Positions 1 through 12,800 of a stretch of DNA of 64,000 bases are shown in pieces. How positions within the stretch are numbered: position 1 is the first letter of the stretch; the number at the start of each line of letters is the position of its first letter. Under the pieces are notes generated by a model. It made no database searches. It was not told the DNA's origin and saw only the letters and a list, made by a program, of their open reading frames with translations. This DNA is from Lactifluus volemus (Eukaryota > Basidiomycota > Agaricomycetes > Russulales > Russulaceae): the NCBI GenBank assembly GCA_022376515.1, contig WTXI01000012.1, positions 1 through 64,000 of the forward strand. Reading direction: 5' to 3'. Both the position numbers and the translations under genes were made by a program.

Positions 1-320
1 GGATGCTCGCGAAGTTGAGCGGAATCTCAACCAATAATTAATGAACATCGACGAATCGTGGAAACTACGGATGGTACACAGCAAAGAAAAGAAGAACTAG
101 AGATAACAGTAAATGCAATAGATGCATGACAGCCAGAATAGTCCCGTATAGGATGAAGCTGCAAAACGGTTGGTACCTGGATCAGATGGATCCTCCTGTG
201 TCCCTTTCCCCTATACCCTTTCCAGCAGAGAATGTGAGTGCAAGCGAGCAGCGTTTTGATACTAAGCCCTCACAAAAATTGGGCGATCCTCCAGGCGGAT
301 GCCTTGGCGAATCCAAGCGC

Positions 321-743
321 TCATCCTGGTGTGCCGGCGGGGACTTTGACTTTGACGATTGTCGATTGCGCGGCCTCGGTGAAAGGTGTTGCAAGTTTCT
401 CACGCGCAGCACCAATGGCGGTCTCCACATCAGTAGTTGTCTTCAACTGCTTCGTCGTGGACTCGTGGACAGCTGGACGTTGCCTTGTGCTCCCAGGGCT
501 CGACGTCGTTGGCATGCGTGTTGTCTCCTGATAGACATCCTCTGTGCTCCCTCCCGTTCTTGAGGGGAGTACTAGAAAATAGAGGTGTCCGAGGCTGGGT
601 CGAGCCAACGAGGTATGGAAAGCGGACCTGTTAAGATGGGAAGACGGATAGGAACCCGGCGATGCAGAGCGCGGCAGAGAAAAAGCCACCAGGGCCACCA
701 CACTGGTAGTGGCGCTTATTGTTGCCTCCTTGAACCAACTCAC
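321..743 (-). CDS. Hypothetical Ser/Thr-rich ORF, repeated in spacers
   Basis: A 140-codon open frame recurs in S2 (10198-10626, 142 codons) with the same Thr/Ser/Arg-rich C-terminal half, but is broken by frameshifts in S5 (around 53300-53870). In S5 a short hydrophobic stretch rich in Val, Ala and Phe follows an in-frame ATG at the equivalent of the N-terminus. No known family is recognised. Low complexity and loss in the third copy make a real gene doubtful. It may be a decayed exon. Confidence 0.2.
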   Translation of the reverse strand: MSWFKEATISATTSVVALVAFSLPRSASPGSYPSSHLNRSAFHTSLARPSLGHLYFLVLPSRTGGSTEDVYQETTRMPTTSSPGSTRQRPAVHESTTKQLKTTTDVETAIGAAREKLATPFTEAAQSTIVKVKVPAGTPG

Positions 744-1989
744 TTTAAGTTTGGCCCTTCTCCTTCACCGTCACCCGTGACAGCTAACAGTTTCCCACTT
801 TAAGAATAGGCATCTGCGCCACGAGCAGCTGCAGAAAGGGGAAGGGTTGGGGAGGAAGCAGTGGTAGTGGTCCGCGGTGGCGGTGGCAGGGATGTGTGTC
901 AGGTTGAGTGCGGCGTGCCCAAACTTGTGATGGATCGAGGTGTGTGTGGCTGAATGCCCAAATGACGTCTTGCAATCCATCTGGAGGGACCGGGGCCTGT
1001 GCGACAGCAGAGTGGGTCGTGAGCCTCAGATGCCTAATAGTGGCGTCCTCACCTAGACCTCATACTGGTAGGGTGACTGCCATTTGAGCTAGGAGCGCAT
1101 GGTCCAGACCATACACCGACGTCCCCTCCAAGTCGAGCGTGGGCTGGGCGTGGTGATAGATGGGAGGTTCGTGTCGGGTTTCAGCATTATCTCGAATGGT
1201 GCCTTGGGTTGAGAGGGCATTCCAGCCCTATGACAAGGCGAGCCGGTTACGGGCCGTCAGGCGCGTCAGGTGCAGGCGCAATGCGCCAGGTCAGTGCATC
1301 CTGGATTGCCGTCCCTGCCCTCGTTACCCCTTTCTATCCCATTCTCGAGTAACAAGCGTGCGACAGCTTGAAGGAACCTCCTCTTCGCGTTTCTTAGCCA
1401 TCGTCATGATTATTCCGCCAGTTGACGCGGCGTAACGAAGCAATAGCAATAGCCGAGTAACTCGATTCCAGTCGCCACGTCCACAGCTATCCCCCCTCAC
1501 AGACCCACCAACGTTCTAGTACGCCCATGACCTTTCTAGACCCGTGTCACCTCCTCTCACCTCAATTGAACCAGAGACTCCGTCTACCCATCTCCCGTTC
1601 CCCTCCCGCTTCCCACCTCTTCTGTCCTTGACGACCTACCCGCCAGGCTAGTGTTCCGCCACCGACTCCCACACCTTCACCCATTCGGCTGCCACCACCG
1701 CCTCCGTCACCTGTCCACCTCATGTGGTGATCTCGAAGTGACCATGATGTTATGATACGCCTCAAGTTCTTCGTCACCTTGAAAATACGCTCCTAGAACT
1801 GTGTCTCTCTACCAAAAGAGAGTGCATCAAGAAGTGGTCCGGGAATTTGAAAGGCGCAATGTACGTGTTCAGTAAGATGCTCCCAATTGAAGAAGTGCCT
1901 TATTGTGAATACAACCTCCGAAGATCTCAGCTTCTCTCCACCGGGTCTTCTTTCCTGTATTTCAATCTCTCAAACCCACAGATATGCCG

Positions 1990-2222
1990 CCCACTTCCGC
2001 AACAGCCGTGCTCAGGTCAACGAAGAGACGCAACTAAGCTCGCTCCTGCTCAAGATTACTGGTACGTGGATCTATTATCATACTCTGATAAGGATTAAAT
2101 CACTTTCACTGCAGTCCTCAGAGCGCACAACCCCCTTCCGTGCGTCGTTGATAGCATCTCCCTCGAAGCCAGGAAACATTGAAAAACTCGGCAATATTCA
2201 TCGCCGTCAGATATTTGAGTGA
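1990..2222 (+). pseudogene. Degenerate C2-domain start in spacer (plus strand)
   Basis: A plus-strand segment reads LLLKIT, then a GTACGT...CTGCAG intron, then VLRAHNP. This matches the NLR N-terminus (LQLEVT, intron, VLRARNLP) in both sequence and intron phase. The same arrangement is present in S2, S3 and S4. Downstream of the motif every copy runs into stops in the expected frame. It looks like the decayed 5' end of another C2-containing paralogue oriented opposite to the NLR genes. The match is short, so chance similarity is possible. Confidence 0.3.
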
Positions 2223-3817
2223 GTTGTGTGGAGAATCATCGTGTGCTCTAGGGCATGTTTTCTCTGTACATAGAATGTACCACGGGACAAAAGAAATGGA
2301 TGCGTATGCGTGTATATGCGTGTGTGCGACGTATGACGGGCAACTTGGCAGCTTTATCCGAGTTGTCCCTGTTTCGTCTCTTTCCCAGAGAAGCTTTCCC
2401 CGAGAAGATTGTGTGCTATTCGGTTGCTTCGCGACTTCTCAAACTCGATTGGGGAAGAACCGTGATCGGTCTCCAGATGGTCCCCAGCTGTCCTCACGTA
2501 CAAACACGTGATCATCGTCGGCCATCTCCATCTCAAGACCGGCCACCCCGGGCCATCGGTTCGTCGACTCGTGTCTTCAGTTACACGTCTCAACGCTTGA
2601 TATGTCCCTCAAACCATCCGCATATATTTCTTACGGCAATTCCGTCCCATGATTGGCTTCTAATAGTCTGCTTGTTATATGAGACCGCTCTCATTTTTCA
2701 CGTGCGGGCCTGACTGCCACTGGGCAGTAAATTTGACTTTATGAACTCCGAGCAGACTTTCGTTCACCATAACCTCGCTGAAGCTGTGTTAACAGACACC
2801 TGGGAGTATCTTGGCGCGTTCGATAAGTCTTTAGAAGAGTAAATGATTGGCTCCGCAGAAGGGTAGGAGAGAGAGGAGTGTTACTGATAGGTCCGTGGTG
2901 CCACTACCACTGGCACTCTCATTTCTTCTGCGATCCCCCTTACCTTCCCTTTCTCTAGACACTCATTTCTTAATTCCTGATGTTGTCTTCATCTTGGCCC
3001 AAATAAAAATTGCAGTTGTCATACTGACCCCTACATGATGCATGCTCTCGGTCACCATAACTTGATATCTGGACCGCTGACAAATTGTACTCATGACGCT
3101 AACACTTGGTGTCCCTCAACATACTGATGCTATCGCCAGCCTCAAGAGCACTTGTTGGAGGTGCAGCCACAGGTGGCTTACCAGGGTGGCCACGGAACTG
3201 CGCAGCACAGGGAAGACCTGGTTTGGCCGCAGAGCAACTCGCCCCTCAAATAATCAATATACTAGACAGTAATGGATTGAACGTATTGAGCCTTTCTCAT
3301 TGTTTTCTTCAGCAGGGCTTTCAGAGTCGGGACCAGGTCTGAGATCTGAGCCTTGGGAGTGGACAGGTACTATGTGTTATTGGTCAGCGTAGCGAAAGTT
3401 GGGTTACTGTAAGCATATTGATCTTTGGTACACACGCCACTGCATCTCTAGACGTCTTTGGATAGCTGCAGCATCGTCTGAAAGACAGGAAATGATGTCT
3501 CAGACGAAATATTAAATGCCCTCACAGATATCAGCGAGAAAGAGGAAACCTGAGCAAGAGATCAAAACCAGGCTTATCCGAGACTCCGAGGAAGAGTTCA
3601 ACGTTTCGGAAATGGTAAGTTCTCCGTGGAAAGCCAGTAAAATGAAAACAAGCACTGGCATCTAACCGCTTTACGAGTTCCGTGGGTTTTAACGCAATGA
3701 CCCAAATGCTAGGACCACCTGACAGACGACTCTACTAACCATACCTCAGACAGACTCGCTGGCACTAACTGAATTCAAAGGATACACTAATCAGAGTTTG
3801 CATATATACATGCAACT

Positions 3818-6800
3818 CTATTTAGATGAACTGTGAACATAAACCATAGCCCAATTTAATCCATAAACAAATTTTGAGAGATCTACCTCCATTCTATGTT
3901 TTCCAGCAACCCAGACTGTGTTAGCTTTATGAAGGTATGGCCGGTGAATCGGAGGAATCCACAAAAGGAGTTCTTCATCTTCTCCATACATCCATCCATC
4001 ACTATCAACTGGGAACTTCTCCGTAAAGTGATCTTTCTCAATCTTTTCTGCTCTGAGCTTCCCTACATGAATCGTGTGATCTCGTAAGGTCAAGGTGATC
4101 GGCTGCCAATTTAAAGTGGACACACCAGAGTTAGTCAATTGGGTGGGTCCGGTAGACGAGCACACAACATTCAGTGCTATTGTGGCATCCCACATGCGGA
4201 TCGTGCAATCTCCCGAGGCCGAAATAATCCGCTGCCCATCTGGTGTAAATGCAACGGACTGGACCCATTCTCTGTGTCCGATAAACGGGCCTGCTACAGC
4301 TGCCCCTGTTGCAGAGTCCCACAAGCGAATCGTGCAATCGTGCGAGGCAGATGCAATGTGCCGCCCGTCCGGTGAGAATGCAACGGACCAAACGGAGTTG
4401 GTGTGTCCAGTAAATGGGCCGACGACGACTTTTCCCGACGCAGAATCCCACACACGAATAGTGAGATCTCTCGAGGCTGAGGTGATTCGCTGCCCGTCAG
4501 GTGAGAATGCAACAAATTCGACCCCGCTAGTATGACCAGTAAATGGGTCCGCTACGACCTCTCCTGTCGCAGCATCCCATACTCGAATTGTGAGGTCATC
4601 GGAGGCAGACGCGATGCGCTTCCCGTCCGGCGAGAACGCAACAGAGTTCACCTTCTTAGTGTGTCCAGTAATCGGGCCCACTACAACCTCTCCCGTCATG
4701 GCATCCCACACGCGAACTGTGCAATCTTTCGAGGCCGACGCGATGCATTGTCCGTCCGGCGAGAATGCAACAAACATGACTATATCGGTATGTCCGGTAA
4801 ACGGGCCCGCTACAATATCTCCTGTCGCGGAATCCCACACGCAAATCGTGCGATCTCGTGAGGAGGAGACGATCCGCCGCCTGTCAGGCGAGAATGCAAC
4901 ACAAATGACCCAATCGGTGTGACCAGTAAATGGACCTGCTGTGACCTCTCCTGATGCGGCATCCCACACACAGATTGCGCAATCTGCAGAGGCAGAGGCT
5001 ATCCGTTGCCCATCTGGTGAGAGTGCAACAGAAAAGATCGATTGGGTATGTCCGGTAAATGAGCCCCCTGCCTCTTCTCTTCTGGCATGCCATACACAAA
5101 CCGTTTGATCTCCCGAGGCCGAGGCAATGCGCTGGCCTTCAGGCGAGAGTGCAACAGAAAATATTGAGTCGGTATGTCCAGTAAACGGGCCTGCAACGAT
5201 CTGGCCTGTTGCCGATTCCCACACGCAAATCGTGCGATCAAAAGAGGCTGAGGTAATGTGCGACCCCTCCGGTGAGAAAGCAATAGAGTAGATAATATTG
5301 GAGTGTCCAGTAAATGGGCCAGCTACGACCTGTCCCGTTGCTGAGTCCCACACACGAATCGTGCGATCTTCAGAGGCCGAAGCGATGTGCTTCCCATCCG
5401 GTGAGAATACAACACACTTAACCTGTTCAGTGTGTCCAATACACGGGCCCGCTACGACATCTCCAGTTGCGGCATCCCATATGCGAATCGTGCAATCTTT
5501 AGAGGAAGAGGCGATACATTGCCCGTCTGGTGAGAATGTAACACAGTAGACCTCGTCGATGTGCCCAATAAACGGGCCTGCTACGACCTCTCCAGTTGCG
5601 GCATCCCAAACACGAATCGTGCCATCGTTCGAGGCCGAGGCAATGTGTTGTCCGTTCGGTGAGAATGCAACGCATCTGACCCATCTTGTGTGTCCAGTAA
5701 ATGGTCCCGCTATGACCTCTCCTGTTGCGGCATCCCACACGCAAATCGTGCGATCGGCCGATCCCGATGCGATGCGATTCCCGTCAGGCGAGAATGCGAC
5801 AGAGAAGACGAGATCAGTGTGTCCAGTAAACGGTCCCGCGACAGTTTCCCCCGTTGTTGCATCCCACACCCGAATCGTGCGATCTCGCGAGGCCGATGCG
5901 ATTCGCTGCCCGTCTGGCGAGAATACAACAGACTCGACTGATTCGTCATGTGCTCGAATCGTCATTTCCAATGCTGGCCAATCAGATAACTGTCCGCGTG
6001 TCAAAAACAATGTGTGGCGGAATAGGTGAAGGTGGTGCTTGACGATGAGGGAAGAGGATGGTGCAAATGGGAGAGCAGATATATATATGTGCGGGACGCT
6101 TCTTGATATCGCCATCCCGAAGTACCGCACAAAAGCGAATGCATCATTCACTAATGCCAGCATATACTCAACGTCTGATTGGAATGATTCCTGCAAATGA
6201 GCCCAATAGTTACTATATGTCGTATAATGTGATACGATGCGCCTACCTTCTGCTGATCAGACCGCAACCATGTGTTCAGAGATCCCAGTGCTCGTGACCC
6301 AAGACCGATGCTGTTCCTGATGCTAAGCACTTCCAGCCAAAAAAGGAATCTTGACTCGAACAGCAATCGAAGTTTCGGAAACAGGTCCTCTTCAATACCA
6401 AGACGTTCTAAATGATCGCCCCAGAAAACGCACGCATACGATAGAGCAGGTGGAATATATTTGACAATTCGAGATTCCAGATCTGGCACGTCCCTGTTGG
6501 CAACGTATGACGATTCGAGTTTGCAAATGTTGAATTTGAGATCATTGAGCATTAATCCAAGGCAGGAATGTGCCAACCGACGGTGAGACTTCCCAAGGTC
6601 GATGTGAAATTCCCCACTCTTCTTATCCGCGAGGAAGTCACGAAATGAGGTGTGGAGAGGGACGATCGGGAGGGTGTCGTCGGATGAGGTCACGTTACTG
6701 AGCAGTGACCCTAGGTGACCGAGCATCTCAACAACACAATCAGAATCCTCGGGATCAGGATCCTCTGGGTCATCCTTGGGTGCATGCTGTCGCAGAATAG

Positions 6801-9450
6801 TCAAAGATCGGATCGAAAGCGGCACCATCGCAGCGAAAAGCTGTCCCATCACAGACCGAAATAGTGTCTGTGCTGCTAGCGGCTTGAAGTATCCTTCCAG
6901 AACTTCTCTGTACAATTGGTCCAAAGGATCCTGTCCATCCCGACCTCGTGAGTGTCCCAACAGACGCTGAATCACCTGCTTCCTGCTGAACCCAAAGCTA
7001 GGAGGTGGCTTATTTATCAACCCGCAGGAAACGGCAGCCCACTGAAACAAGCCTTCCGCCGCCTCTGCCAGTCTGGCTCCATGTCGTTCGAACAAGTCCA
7101 AGGGGAGTTCGCTCTCGAAATACAACCGAATATCTTGCTCCGTCTTGGCAGCCAGTTTCGGATCGTCCATGTAGAGGGTGCGTGCGGACAACGTGTTACC
7201 AAATACATGTTCGATTTCATTTTCCGGCCTCGAGGTGATGAGGATGCGAAAGTTCGATGGCAACTCGAACAGATGCTGAGCAAGAAACTTGTGTAATCCG
7301 TTTTGGCGAATTACATCACCGCTCTCATCCAATGCATCGATGACGATAAGAATTGGATCCCGAATCTGAACGTGCTTGACCGGTTCAAGCAGGAGCCGTT
7401 CGAAAAGCGTGCGATAGTGTCGAGTGCTACAAAGAGATGGATCATTCTCGAGCACCCTCCCGAGGGCGAGTTTGAACGGAGGATAGCGATTGGAGAGATC
7501 CCGAGCAAGTGTTGTGAACAGCTGGTGAGCCTCATCTTTGGAGCCCTCCTTCCGTAGAAAGGCAAAGTAAGAACCGAGATGCTTGTTTTCTAACCGGCGG
7601 GCGACTTCATGGGCAATCGAAGACTTTCCTGTGCCGGCCTGGCCGAGGAGCACGAGTCCACGTTGAGATTCTCGATTCTCGACCCAATTGATGATATGGT
7701 CCAAGAAATCTTGTCGTGTGCCCGGAAGACACCGCCTGTCATCTCCAAATCTCCAGCCTCCTTTGTACGGCAATTCTCTTATTTTTGAGTCGAGTTCTTT
7801 GTCCCCTCATCAGATCGACCACTCGACGATCCAGATCATCAGGATTACGTACCAGATTTCAGCACAACACCCCCGGTAATAACAGTAGTACCCGCGAGAA
7901 AATTATTTCGCAGTCGAGCAAGGTTCGTGCGGTAGTCATCGATTTTCCCGTCCACTTGGCGGACCACATTCTTCAAAGTCCGCTTTGCTAAATCAAATAT
8001 TTATTACGATGAATGACCACAGAGAGGCAAAGACGACGTACCGACATTCACATCCTCCGCATACGATATGATAAATTTGGCACATTCCGAGACACACTCC
8101 AGCATCTCATCCAGGATTTTCGGTTGCGTAGACTCCGGGTCCATGTTCCTCAAAAGGTCCGCCTTCTTCGCAAAGTCGAATGCATCCAGTATTGCTTGAA
8201 GTAGTGTTCTGACGTTGTCATCACGCTTCAACTGGAGTAGCAATGTCTGACAGCAGGTGAAAAAGATATTGAACTATGTATATCCTCTTCCAGAGCACGG
8301 AGACGAACCTCGGGAATCTTTGAGAGTAATTTCCATGCTAACGTTGCGTGCGGGAACAACTGAACAGCAGTTTAGTAAGGGATACGGAAAACCCATCATG
8401 ATGTTACTCATACTTCAGCGATCGGGTCGACAGTGTCCATCACTTGCTTCACAACATCAATGGCTTTCTTCCACGCTTTTATCGTATCCATGGCTTCCAT
8501 GGCTTCTTCAGCACGACCAAGAGTACTTGACATCTCCGCCTGGCTGACTACTGCTGGTCTCACAGGAGTATCGCCCTCAGTGGGAAGGTCAAGCGTCTGG
8601 GATAAAGGAGATAGAGAGACGGCAACTGCCATGGGTTGCCTGGACTCATGATTTAATCGGATAGAAGGACGTACAGCATCTCCTTCAACAGCAGAATCGT
8701 CCAACTCTGTCGTCACAGGATTCGATGTAATGACTGCCGTAGTTAGAGAGGAATCGGCATTCGTGGATACGGTGATCGTCAAATGTGTATCCGGCATCGT
8801 TGAATGTTTACCACGTCCATCAGCGCTGTTAAATACTATATCAAGCTCTACATGAAGGACGCTCAGCAAGATGCATGATCAAGGATCCGAAGAAATGAAC
8901 GAACCGCGTCGGGATTCACAGGATATTTCCTTGTGCCCGAGAAGCATGTCTTTCCGCATGGTCCTCTTTGCAAAAAGGATACTGTAATTTGAGAGAGCGG
9001 TTGTACGACGCTGCACAGGAGTCAATTGGGGATTGAAATGCGTATATGACATTTCTCACAATGCGTCGACTTTCTCGTTCCATTCGACGTGTGATCAACG
9101 CTTTGCATAGATCGAGTCTGCCATGTCTTCTCCCCGCTCGTCACCGTAACGTAAAACCGTCTCTCTTTCCCCGGGAGGGATTTCAGAGGAGGAAGATTAC
9201 GCGCCCTGAGGACTGAAAGAGGAAACGTTCAGTACTTATCGGTGCAACATCGCCAAAAAGATAGACCTGTCACTTCGAGCTGAAGCACGCTCGGTTGTGT
9301 TTTGGCGACTTGATCGCTGATCAAAGGCAGCGATCTTAGCAAATATGGAGATGAAATGGAGTGACTGATGTACCCGATTCGGGATGTTTGAGGATCTGGG
9401 CTGGAGTAATAGTTAACATCGGGGACATCGGGTGAGAGAGACTTTGACAT
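3818..9450 (-). CDS. NLR copy 1: C2-NACHT-WD40 receptor, C2 exons frameshifted
   Basis: Predicted cytosolic STAND NTPase of the fungal NLR type. Exons by homology with copies 3 and 4: 9374-9450, 9267-9316, 9060-9212, 8905-9010, 8414-8847, 8309-8359, 8042-8246, 7853-7987, 6247-7796, 3818-6190. Exon 9 encodes the NACHT domain with Walker A GQAGTGKSS and Walker B ILIVIDALDES. Exon 10 encodes 14 WD40 repeats of the SPDGQRIASAS type and the tail containing LLLWIPPIHRPYLH seen in mushroom NACHT-WD40 proteins. Exons 3 and 4 are each one base shorter than in the other copies (near 9091 and 8980), and the resulting frame stops near 8916. Exon 1 has also lost a base, but an upstream ATG at 9450 compensates. 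Translation from an exon 5 ATG would yield a receptor without C2. It is either a recent pseudogene or a C2-less form. Sequencing error is not excluded. Confidence 0.8.
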
Positions 9451-9877
9451 ACGAGTTTGGTTGAGCGAATGACATCGTGGAGAAGTGAGAAGTTGAGATT
9501 AGATGACCACTGGGATGTTGTTCAAGTTGGCCTGTAGGGTCGTTAGAGCGCTTTGTGATTTGGAACAAACAAACAACAGTGAGAAAAAAAGCGCTGGTGA
9601 ACCTTGTTGAGTTGGTGCAGATTCCAAGTTGTTTCACTAGGAGGGGAACTGAACATGGGGACCTCTCAAGGTCTATCGATTCTTACAGCTGCTACGCCTC
9701 TCCATAGTACCTCAGGATACTTACTACGGTATTTCTACCTAATCAAGCTGAAGTCGACTCAGGTACCGTAGTAGTAGGAGCCAACCGAAGGAAATCGTAA
9801 CATTTTTCGCGTGTTGGAAGTCATGTGCATCCTCACCCCGCATACTGGCGCAATGTAAAAGAGCCGCGACGTCGCTG
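9451..9877. promoter_or_regulatory. 5' flank of NLR copy 1
   Basis: About 430 bp between the predicted start codon and the spacer repeat. It is recognisably conserved upstream of copies 2, 3 and 4 (29231-29974, 43968-44697, 52542-53130), with small indels. It should hold the promoter and 5' UTR. No unambiguous TATA box or operator was picked out. Confidence 0.4.
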
Positions 9878-12800
9878 GGATGCTCGCCAAGTTGAGCGGA
9901 ATCTCAACCAATAATTAATGAACATCGACGAATCGTGGAAACTTAACAAGCTACGATAGTACACAGCAAAAGAAAAGAACGAACGTAAATGCAATAGATG
10001 CATGACAGCCAGAATAGTCCCGTATAGGATGAAGCTGCAAAACGGTTGGTACCTGAATCAGATGGATCATCCTGTGTCCCTTTCCCCTATACCCTTTCCA
10101 GCAGAGAGAATGTGAGTGCAAGCGAGCAGCGTTTTGATACTAATCCCTCACAAAAATTGGGGATCCTCCAGGCGGATGCCTTGGCGGATCCGAGCGCTCA
10201 TCGTGGAGCGCCAGCAGGGACTTTGACTTTGACGATTGTCGATTGCGCGGCCTCGGTGAAAGGTGTTGCACGTTTCTCACGCGGAGCACCAATGGCGGTC
10301 TCCTCATCAGTAGTTGTCTTCAACTGTTTCGTCGTGGACTCGTGGACAGCTGGACGTTGCCTTGTGCTCCCAGGGCTTGACGTTGTTGGCATGGGTGTTG
10401 TCTCCTGATAGACATCCTCTGTGCTCCCTCCAGTTCTTGAAGGGTGGTGACGATGAGTACATAGAAAACGGGGATGTCCCAGGTTGGGTCGAGCCAACGA
10501 TCTTTGGAAAGCGGACCTGTTAAGATGGGAAGACGGATAGGAACCCAGCGATGCAGAGCGCGGCAGAGAAAAAGCCACCTGGGCTACCACAGTGGTATGG
10601 CGCTTATTGTTGCCTCCTTGAACCAACTCACTTTAAGTTTGGCCCTTCTCCTTCACCGTCACCCGTGACAGCTAACAGTTTCCCACTTTAAGGATAGGCA
10701 TCGGCGGCACGAGCAGCTTCAGAAGGGGAAGGGTTGGGGAGGAAGTAGTGATGGTGGTCCGCGGTGGCGGTGGCAGGGATGTGTGTCAGGTTGAGTGCGG
10801 CGTGCCCAAACTTGTGATGGATCGAGGTGTGTGGCTGAATGCCCAAATGACGTCTTGCAATCCATCTGGAGGGACCGGGGCCTGTGCAACAGCAGAGTGG
10901 GTCGTGAGCCTCAGATGCCTAACAGTGGCGTCCTCACCTAACAGGAGACTAGACCTCATACTAGTAGGGTGAATGCCATTTGAGCTAGGAGCGCATGGGC
11001 CAGACCATGTACCGACATCCCCTCCAAGTCGAACGTGGGCTGGGCGTGGTAATAGATGGGAGGTTCGTGTCGGGTTTCAGCATTATCCTCGAATGGTGCC
11101 TAGGGCATCCCAGCCTATGACAAGGTGGGCCGGTTACGGGCCGTCAGGCGCGTCAGTTGGGCAGGCGCATGCGCCAGGTCAGCGCATCCTGGATTGCCGT
11201 CCCTGCCCTCGTTACCCCTTCTATCCCATTCTCGAGTAACAAGCGTGCGACAGCTTGAAGGAATCTCCTCTTCGTGTTTCTTAGCCATCGTCATGATTAT
11301 TCCGCCTGTTTACGCGGCGTAGCGAAGCAATAGCAATAGCCGAGCAACTCGATGTCAGTCGCCACGTCCACAGCTATCCCCCCTCACAGACCCACCAACG
11401 TTTCTAGTACGTCCACAGACCTTTCTAGACCCGTGTCACCACCTCTCACCTCAACTGAACCAGAGGCTTCGTCTACCCATCTCCCGTTCCCCTCCCGCTT
11501 CCCACCTCTTCTGTCCTTGACGACCTACCCGCCAGGCTAGTGTTCCGCCACCGACTCCCACACCTTCACCCATTCAGCTGCCACCACCGCCTCCGACACC
11601 TGTCCACCTTCATATGGTGATCTCGAAAAGTGACCATGATGTTATGATACGCCTCAAGTTTTTCATCACCTCGAAAATACGCTCCTAGAACCTGTGTCTC
11701 TCTACCAAATGAGAGTGCATCAAGAAAGTGGTCCGTGGATTTGAAAGGCGCCAATGTACGTGTTCAGTAAGATGCTCCCAATTGAAGAAGTGCCTTATTG
11801 TGAATACAACCTCCGAAGATCTCGGCTCTCCACCGGGCTTTCTTTCCTGTGTTTCAATCTCTCAAACCCACAGATATGCCGCCGACTTCCGCAACAGCCG
11901 TGCTGAGGCCAATGAAGAGACGCAACTAAGCTCGCTCCCGCTCAAGGTTACTGGTACGTGTATCTATTATCATGCTCAGATAAGGATTACATCTCTTTCC
12001 CTGCAGTCCTCAGAGCGCACAACCCCCCTTTCTGTGCGTCGTTGATAACATCTTCCTCGAAGCCAGGATACGTTGAAAAACTTGGCAATATTCATCGCCG
12101 TCAGATGCTTGAAGGAGTTGTGTGGAGAATCCTCATGTGCTTTAGGGTATGTTTTCTCTGTACATAGAATGTACCCGCATCAGAGCACGGTACAAAAGAA
12201 ATGGATGCGTATGCGTGTATATGCGTGTGTGCGACGTACGACGGGCAAGTTGGCAGCTTTGTCCGAGTCGTTCCTGTTTCGTCTCTCGATTGTGTGCTAC
12301 TATATTGGACCGGACCATCGTCAGGACCGCTCGATCGTCAAGTCACACAATGTCACACACGGGCCGAACAGCTATAGCCAAGCTGATTCGAAGTCCGCTA
12401 GGGTGAGGTGATGATGTGCACGTTCAAGTGAGAAGAGTCCAGACTGTATGAATTTATCTATGTCATTACTACTACTAGTCTACTACAACGAATAACCATA
12501 TGAATGACTTGAATATGTGTAGTAATAGTGAGGAGCAGGCCCAGGATACTGATAACTTGAAAGGGGGGTATTGGAGAGGACCGGGAGGTAACATAACTTG
12601 ACTTGGAGGGCCCTGGCCCTACCCACAGGGCAGCCTTGTCTGGCCTGAGGTGACTTACATGCAGTGGAGGGGCGGTAGAAGGGGTTGAGGTTGCAAGTGA
12701 TCGGGGCACATGAATGTTTCCAGCCACAGGCCTTTAGGCGGCAGTGGTGGGGGCAGGGTGGGCTGCAGGGGTGGCGCACAATGGTGGCGTCAGGACAGCT

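Larger units (their letters stand above)
1..3817. repeat. Inter-NLR spacer, copy S1
   Basis: This gene-poor stretch recurs at 9878-14108 (S2), 29975-31132 (S3, partial), 44698-46945 (S4, partial) and 53131-about 54310 (S5, partial), recognised by long near-identical blocks in the same order and orientation. It begins at position 1 with the block that starts S2 at 9878, giving a tandem period of about 9.88 kb. ORFs in it are short and mostly not conserved between copies. Two weak coding remnants are seen: a Ser/Thr-rich minus ORF (321-743) and a plus-strand stretch near 1990-2150 resembling the start of a C2 domain. I see no complete gene. It is best read as the non-coding half of a tandem duplication unit. 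Confidence 0.8.

Noticed and set aside
4095..6029. Long plus-strand ORFs of 60-156 codons antisense to the WD40 exons in all four receptor copies, with repeating CPSGENAT-like motifs
   Set aside because: They are the complementary-strand shadow of near-identical WD40 repeats. They shift frame between repeats and have no start or domain logic of their own.
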